A stretch of 10,062 bases of DNA from Pseudomonadota bacterium. Lineage in GTDB: Bacteria > Pseudomonadota > Alphaproteobacteria > Rhizobiales > Methyloligellaceae. Each line of letters opens with the position of its first letter. The first letter of the stretch is position 1. Location: positions 1 to 10,062 of the forward strand of contig JADFHH010000028.1 of the NCBI GenBank assembly GCA_022567275.1. Direction: 5' to 3'. Of the stretch, positions 6,652 to 10,062 are shown piece by piece. The notes below the pieces were generated by a model. The model made no database searches and was not told where the DNA came from. It saw only the letters and a program-made list of their open reading frames with translations. The position numbers were made by a program, and so were the translations under genes.

Positions 6652-7247
6652 ACAAACCATCACGCTGCGGCTGGGCCGGGCCGCAACCCATCTATATCGC
6701 CTATCACGACTCCGAATGGGGCGTGCCGAGCGCCGATGACGGATTGCTGCTGGAAAAACTCATTCTGGAGGGGTTTCAGGCGGGATTATCCTGGCTCACC
6801 ATCCTCAACAAGCGCGCCCGCTTCCGAAAAGTGTTCGACAATTTCGACGCGCAAAAAATGGCCCTCTACGATGAGCGAAAAATTGCCAGCCTTTTGGCCG
6901 ACCCCGGCATCGTTCGCCATCGCGGAAAAATCGAGGCGGCGATTTCCAATGCGAAAGTCTGTCTGGAACTGCGTCAGCGCACGAGCCTCGCCGCATTCCT
7001 GTGGGATTTCGTGGATGGTGTTCCGGTCCAGAACTGCTTTGCCCAAATGAAAAACATGCCCGCGCAAACCGGTGTGAGCAAGGCCATGGCCAAGGCACTC
7101 AAGGCGCAAGGCTTTCGCTTTTGCGGACCGACGAGCGTTTATGCGTTCATGCAGTCGGTCGGCATGGTGAACGATCATCTGACCGGTTGCCACCGTTACG
7201 AGACATGTGCGGAACTGGCGCGCGCATTCACTGCGCCAACAGTGTGA
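6648..7247 (+). CDS. tag: DNA-3-methyladenine glycosylase I
   Basis: Removes 3-methyladenine from alkylated DNA to start base-excision repair; cytoplasmic, nucleoid-acting. At 199 residues it is slightly longer than E. coli Tag (187). The zinc ligands known from E. coli Tag (C4, H17, H175, C179) appear as C7, H20, H177 and C181. The base-binding residues E41 and W49 lie in LEGFQAGLSWLT, and DPGIVRHRGKI (85-95) is the helix-hairpin-helix region. HDSEWGVP and MVNDHLTGC are almost diagnostic. The start overlaps the ygfZ stop (ATGA), with no strong Shine-Dalgarno, which fits translational coupling. No ada or alkA gene is near, so expression is probably constitutive, although a coupling to YgfZ in stress is conceivable. 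Confidence 0.95.
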   Translation: MNKPSRCGWAGPQPIYIAYHDSEWGVPSADDGLLLEKLILEGFQAGLSWLTILNKRARFRKVFDNFDAQKMALYDERKIASLLADPGIVRHRGKIEAAISNAKVCLELRQRTSLAAFLWDFVDGVPVQNCFAQMKNMPAQTGVSKAMAKALKAQGFRFCGPTSVYAFMQSVGMVNDHLTGCHRYETCAELARAFTAPTV

Positions 7248-7255
7248 GAGGAGCC

Positions 7256-7867
7256 ATGGCGCCGAGAAAACAACCCCCGCGCGCCTGGCAGCGCATGCTG
7301 TCCGGCCGAAGGCTGGACTTGCTCAACCCCTCGCCGCTGGATATTGAACTTGAGGACATCGCCCACGGTCTGGCGCGCGTGGCCCGGTGGAACGGGCAGA
7401 CGACCGGCGACCATGCGTTCTCGGTAGCGCAGCACTGCGTTCTGGTGGAGCGGATTGTATCGGAATTGCGGACGGGGCTGCCGGACCGCTGGCGGCTGGC
7501 CGCCCTGCTTCACGACGCGCCGGAATATGTCGTGGGGGATATGATTACCCCCTTCAAGGCGGCGATCGGTCTCGACTACCGCGAGTTGGAAGACCGCCTG
7601 CTCGGCGCGGTCTATATCCGCTTTGGGCTGCCCGGACAATTGCCGAAAAACATCACCGCCCTCATCAAGCGCGCCGACAAGATGGCGGCCTTCCTGGAGG
7701 CGACCCGGCTGGCCGGTTTCGCCGACGCTGAAGCGCGGCGGTTTTTCATCGCTCCGCGCGGAATTCCCGCGCGTGCCCTGCGCGAGTTTTCGCGTATCGA
7801 GCCGCTCGCGCCGCCCCAGGCGCAGGACAATTTTGTAGCGCGGTTTCATGCCCTTGGCGGTGAATGA
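7256..7867 (+). CDS. YfbR-like HD-domain phosphohydrolase
   Basis: A 203-residue HD-superfamily protein resembling E. coli YfbR, a 5'-deoxynucleotidase (COG1896), so it probably dephosphorylates a nucleoside monophosphate with a divalent metal. The YfbR active-site set appears conserved: R44 (ARW), H53 (GDHAFSVAQH), H86-D87 and E90 in LLHDAPEYVVGD, and D141 in KRADKMAAFLEA. This order and spacing (33 between the first His and the HD pair) match YfbR (R18, H33, H68-D69, E72, D137). The basic N-terminus includes SGRRLDLLNPSP (16-27), which I recall in alphaproteobacterial members. ATG 7256 has AGGAG just upstream and starts eight bases after the tag stop; the frame is open back to 7001 but that part overlaps tag. 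The true substrate is unknown. Confidence 0.85.
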   Translation: MAPRKQPPRAWQRMLSGRRLDLLNPSPLDIELEDIAHGLARVARWNGQTTGDHAFSVAQHCVLVERIVSELRTGLPDRWRLAALLHDAPEYVVGDMITPFKAAIGLDYRELEDRLLGAVYIRFGLPGQLPKNITALIKRADKMAAFLEATRLAGFADAEARRFFIAPRGIPARALREFSRIEPLAPPQAQDNFVARFHALGGE

Positions 7868-7915
7868 TCCGGGCGCCGTGCAACTGACGCAAGAGTGAGC
7901 TAGTCTGGTGACGCA

Positions 7916-8443
7916 ATGAGTGGAGAGACCATCTATGTCGGACCGCTAAGCGCCGTCGCCAGCACCGTGCAGGCGTCAGGCGTGGGCTTTCTCGTCACGC
8001 TCATGAACGACCAGACCATGATCGAAACGCCGGACTCGATCGATCCCCGCCGCCATCTGCGTCTGGCCATGAACGACATATCCGAACCCCAGCCCGGCCT
8101 CGTGCCACCGGATGATTCCCACGTGCAGGAACTGATCGATTTCGTTGCCGGCTGGAATCGTCAATCACCCATGCTGATCCATTGCTGGGCCGGCATAAGC
8201 CGCTCGACCGCGGCGGCCTATATCGCTCTGTGCGCGCTCAACCCCGGCATCGATGAGCAGCATATCGCGCAAACCCTGCGCGCCGCGTCACCGACCGCCA
8301 CACCCAACAAGCGTCTGGTTCTGCTGGCGGACGGGCTTCTCACCCGTAACGGGCGCATGACGCGCGCGGTCGAGGGAATCGGGCGCGGCGAGTCGACGCT
8401 GGAAGCCCCGGTGTTCCAGCTTCCGGCCCGCATGGCGGTCTGA
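7916..8443 (+). CDS. Tyrosine/dual-specificity-type protein phosphatase
   Basis: A 175-residue protein with the CX5R phosphatase signature HCWAGISRST (89-98), giving nucleophile C90 and phosphate-binding R96. D54 in MNDISEP is a plausible general acid on the WPD-like loop. The fold begins with IYVGPLSAV (6-14) and FLVTLMND, similar to the start of dual-specificity phosphatase domains. There is no signal peptide or membrane segment. I recall proteins of this type annotated as tyrosine-protein phosphatase in Rhizobiales. The substrate could be a phosphoprotein, a nucleotide or a sugar phosphate. It begins 48 bases after the HD gene with only a weak Shine-Dalgarno, and the regulator gene starts three bases after its stop, which argues for a shared transcript and related roles. 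Confidence 0.8.
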   Translation: MSGETIYVGPLSAVASTVQASGVGFLVTLMNDQTMIETPDSIDPRRHLRLAMNDISEPQPGLVPPDDSHVQELIDFVAGWNRQSPMLIHCWAGISRSTAAAYIALCALNPGIDEQHIAQTLRAASPTATPNKRLVLLADGLLTRNGRMTRAVEGIGRGESTLEAPVFQLPARMAV

Positions 8444-8446
8444 TTC

Positions 8447-9421
8447 ATGCGCGCGCAAATCGAATCCGGAATTGAAATTGGCCTCAACGCGGCGATCGTG
8501 GGCGTGCGCGACGGCCAGCCGCATATCCTGGTGACGCGCGAGGGCGCGCACTGGGACGCCTTGCCCTATGGTCCCTTCACCCCTCTCGACCACCGCACCC
8601 TGGACATCGGCCTGCGCAGCTGGGTGCGCCAGCAGACGGGGTTTGAACTTGGCTATGTCGAACAGCTCTACACCTTCGGCGATCGCGGCCGCCACGCCCG
8701 GCGCGGCGACACCGGTCCGCATATTGTGTCGGTTGGTTATCTGGCTCTGATCGCCGAAGACCCGGCGGCAGCGATGGGTGGCGCGTCATTCGCCCGCTGG
8801 TATGGTTATTTGCCGTGGGAAGACTGGCGCGATGGCAAGCCCGGCATGCTCAGCGATGAAATCGAGCCACGGCTGCAACGCTGGGCGGTCCAGCCCGGTC
8901 AGGATGAACCCCGTGTCCCGGCGCTCACAAGGTCAGAGCGCCTGCGGATATGTTTCGCCATGCAAGGCGCGGACTGGGACGAGGAAAAGGTGCTGGAGCG
9001 TTATGAGCTGCTTTACGAAGCCGGTCTTGCCGCCGAAGCCAAACGCGATGGCCACGAGGCGGTAGAATTCTGGGACGCCCTCCCGCAACTGGGACGCCCC
9101 ATGCAGTTCGACCATCGCCGGGTGCTGGCCACCGCCATGAGCCGGCTGCGCGGAAAACTCAAATACAGACCGGTCATTTTCGAGCTGCTGCCAGATGCCT
9201 TCACCCTGTTCGAGTTGCAGAAAATCGTCGAGGCCATCTCCGGCCATCATCTGCACAAACAGAACTTTCGCCGCCTGGTCGAAAACACCGGACTGGTCGA
9301 GCCGACAGGCGATGTCAGTACGCAAACCGGCGGACGGCCGGCAAAACTGTTCCGCTTCCGCAGGGACGCGTTGCTCGAGCGGGGTTCGACCGGGGTGCGG
9401 ATGAAGGCGGGGCGGGTCTGA
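8447..9421 (+). CDS. nadQ: NadQ-like transcriptional regulator (degenerate Nudix plus winged helix)
   Basis: A 324-residue two-domain protein. Residues about 8-150 form a Nudix-like domain and residues about 222-310 a winged helix like that of NrtR, ending with the wing motif GRPAKLFRF (296-304). The Nudix box is degenerate: around G65 the Arg-Glu and Glu-Glu pairs appear as S58-W59 and Q62-Q63, so hydrolysis is unlikely and ligand sensing is more probable. I recall COG4111 proteins of this build named NadQ, regulators of NAD synthesis genes (nadABC, pncB) in Rhizobiales; that is from memory. No NAD-synthesis gene is in the window. It starts three bases after the phosphatase stop with little Shine-Dalgarno, suggesting coupling. 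NrtR-type alternatives are possible. Confidence 0.75.
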   Translation: MRAQIESGIEIGLNAAIVGVRDGQPHILVTREGAHWDALPYGPFTPLDHRTLDIGLRSWVRQQTGFELGYVEQLYTFGDRGRHARRGDTGPHIVSVGYLALIAEDPAAAMGGASFARWYGYLPWEDWRDGKPGMLSDEIEPRLQRWAVQPGQDEPRVPALTRSERLRICFAMQGADWDEEKVLERYELLYEAGLAAEAKRDGHEAVEFWDALPQLGRPMQFDHRRVLATAMSRLRGKLKYRPVIFELLPDAFTLFELQKIVEAISGHHLHKQNFRRLVENTGLVEPTGDVSTQTGGRPAKLFRFRRDALLERGSTGVRMKAGRV

Positions 9422-9427
9422 AACGCG

Positions 9428-9460
9428 GGCGGTATCCGTGCCATCCGTGACATATCCGCC
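9428..9460 (+). repeat. Hairpin with direct repeats after nadQ
   Basis: GGCGGTAT (9428-9435) pairs with ATATCCGCC (9452-9460) with one bulged base, starting seven bases after the nadQ stop. The sequence includes ATCCGTG twice (9434-9440 and 9443-9449) and a partial third copy ATCCG (9454-9458). It may be an end-of-transcript hairpin or an operator; no U tract follows. Confidence 0.35.
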
Positions 9461-9501
9461 ACAGCGTTGCGGAAAAAACACTGATATCGCGAAAATCCCC
9501 A

Positions 9502-9530
9502 TTGACTCAAAGCGGCGGCAAATATTTAAT
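9502..9530 (+). promoter_or_regulatory. Sigma70-type promoter
   Basis: TTGACT (9502-9507), a 17-base spacer and TTTAAT (9525-9530) match the housekeeping consensus at five of six positions in each box. The surroundings are the most AT-rich stretch of the window. Transcription would start near 9537 and run rightwards, giving a leader of about 175 bases before ATG 9714. Confidence 0.6.
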
Positions 9531-9597
9531 AACCACCTGTAAATGTGCGTAATGCTGTCCGCGCGCCGCGTTGCTGACTGCCCTGGAGGGATTACCG

Positions 9598-9705
9598 GTG
9601 GTTTCCATATCCGCATTTCAGGTCAAGGACGGGGGAGCCCAAGCGCCCACCCGCGGCGTTACCTCGCCGCCCGGCCGGTGTTTCGGGCCGCCGAAGCGTA
9701 ATTGA
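9598..9705 (+). CDS. Possible 35-residue leader peptide
   Basis: A short ORF begins with GTG at 9598, seven bases after a strong GGAGGG Shine-Dalgarno (9585-9590), and ends with TGA at 9703-9705. It encodes 35 residues with two Pro-Pro pairs near its end (SPPG and GPPK), of a kind that slows ribosomes. Its stop overlaps the GAGGG Shine-Dalgarno (9704-9708) of the next start, ATG 9714, so translation could be coupled. A GC hairpin, CGGCC 9672-9676 with GGCCG 9686-9690, covers the codons for its last residues. It resembles no protein I know and could be chance in GC-rich DNA. Confidence 0.3.
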   Translation: MVSISAFQVKDGGAQAPTRGVTSPPGRCFGPPKRN

Positions 9706-9713
9706 GGGATCTC

Positions 9714-9967
9714 ATGCTCGATAAGCAAGTTGAGATGGGGACGGGGTGTATGTCACTTACGCCAACGGCCTGGCGGTGCGCATCGCCGGCGACTGGTTCG
9801 CCTACGACACGGATTTCGAGGGCTGGTCCATTTCCGGCGGCATCGGCGGCCCGCTCGCCGCCTTCGGTCTGGGCGCCATCGCCCCCGCCGCACTGGTGTC
9901 GCTCGGCTTGACCGGCTCCCGGCAAGGCGCCAGCGCCACGGCGCGGATTCGCATCCCGTTGAATTAG
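9714..9967 (+). pseudogene. Small unknown gene with apparent one-base frameshift
   Basis: ATG 9714 has a strong GAGGG Shine-Dalgarno five bases upstream (9704-9708), but its frame soon turns into Arg/Ser/Pro/Ala-rich shadow. The protein-like sequence lies in the -1 frame: VYVTYANGLAVRIAG, then DWFAYDTDFEGWSISGG, then a hydrophobic Gly/Ala-rich stretch and TARIRIPLN before TAG at 9965-9967. One extra G in the run at 9737-9740 would join them into an 84-residue protein. Alternatives are a genuine GTG start at 9746 without a good Shine-Dalgarno (73 residues), a sequencing error, slippage-controlled expression, or a decayed gene remnant. The hydrophobic stretch, about 25 residues, could be a membrane segment. 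I do not recognise the family. Confidence 0.45.
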
Positions 9968-9996
9968 GGGACGGGCAAGCCCGCGCCGCTGTCCCC
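9967..9996 (+). terminator. Terminator-like nested hairpin
   Basis: GGGGAC (9967-9972) pairs with GTCCCC (9991-9996), and inside lies CGGGC-AA-GCCCG (9972-9983). It starts at the last base of the TAG stop of the small gene. A short CTTCACC follows rather than a U tract, so it is terminator-like at best. Confidence 0.4.
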
Positions 9997-9999
9997 TTC

Positions 10000-10050
10000 A
10001 CCCCGGCCCCCGACTTCTCCGGGGCGGGCTCGCCCCCCAAGGGGGAGGGG
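10000..10050. repeat. GC-rich palindromic (REP-like) sequence
   Basis: CCCC- and GGGG-rich DNA with two overlapping perfect inverted repeats: GGGGCG-GGCT-CGCCCC (10021-10036) and CCCCC-AA-GGGGG (10034-10045). The CCCCCAAGGGGG core resembles intergenic palindromes that I recall as abundant in alphaproteobacterial genomes. Only one copy is visible, so repetitiveness is inferred. Confidence 0.45.
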
Positions 10051-10062
10051 AATATTGAGCTT

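Larger units (their letters stand above)
9422..9745. other. Long mostly non-coding region with promoter and leader
   Basis: Between nadQ and the small gene at the right end lie about 300 bases without a conventional gene. From left to right there is an imperfect hairpin with short direct repeats (9428-9460), an AT-richer promoter (9502-9530), and a GC-rich transcribed leader that may encode 35 residues (9598-9705). No known riboswitch motif was recognised by eye. Confidence 0.6.

Noticed and set aside
7001..7255. N-terminal extension of the HD protein
   Set aside because: It overlaps tag in another frame, while ATG 7256 has AGGAG and fits the family start.
8933..9616. 227-codon minus-strand ORF
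   Set aside because: Antisense to nadQ and runs through the promoter region; no domain seen and no promoter placed to drive it.
9552..9701. 49-codon ORF starting at ATG 9552
   Set aside because: No Shine-Dalgarno upstream, Arg/Pro/Ala-rich shadow composition, and it conflicts with the better-supported GTG 9598 frame.
9537..9713. Known riboswitch in the leader
   Set aside because: Conserved cores of TPP, FMN, cobalamin, glycine, SAM-II and guanidine types that I could recall were not found by eye. A covariance-model search would decide.

Overview
The window looks like a chromosomal segment of a GC-rich alphaproteobacterium, probably Hyphomicrobiales (Rhizobiales) or a near relative. The evidence is the base and codon composition, a TIGR02301-type exported protein, a COG4111/NadQ-like regulator, and several small proteins I associate with that class. 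Genus cannot be settled from the sequence alone. No phage, insertion sequence, CRISPR or toxin-antitoxin locus was recognised.

Layout. Positions 1-1946 (minus) hold gabD (succinate-semialdehyde dehydrogenase) followed 15 nt later by rpiA (ribose-5-phosphate isomerase A), which runs off the left edge. A 91-bp divergent region separates them from gph (HAD phosphatase, plus, 2038-2724). A tRNA-Val(CAC) with its own promoter follows at 2791-2865. Then come three small genes on the plus strand: an exported TIGR02301-family protein, an 84-residue helical protein and an exported 187-residue protein. The last converges on a dihydroorotase-like amidohydrolase (minus, 4365-5699), and a G7-TTA-C7 hairpin lies across the two stop codons.

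From 5785 to 9421 a tight plus-strand run encodes a YgfZ-type folate-binding protein, Tag (3-methyladenine DNA glycosylase I), a YfbR-like HD phosphohydrolase, a tyrosine/dual-specificity-type phosphatase and a NadQ-like regulator (degenerate Nudix domain plus winged helix). The spacing (4-nt overlap, then gaps of 8, 48 and 3 nt) suggests one transcription unit. The last three genes suggest nucleotide or NAD-related control, but that link is inference.

The right end (9422-10062) is mostly non-coding. It has a good sigma70-like promoter, a possible 35-codon leader ORF with a strong Shine-Dalgarno, and a small gene (9714-9967) that appears to carry a one-base frameshift in a G run. It ends in GC-rich palindromes of a REP-like kind. 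The items most worth a second look are the Gln replacing the first metal-binding His in the dihydroorotase, the leader/frameshift unit at the right end, the HD-phosphatase-NadQ cluster, and a hairpin at 3426-3465 containing 14 nt identical to the Tn5 mosaic end.
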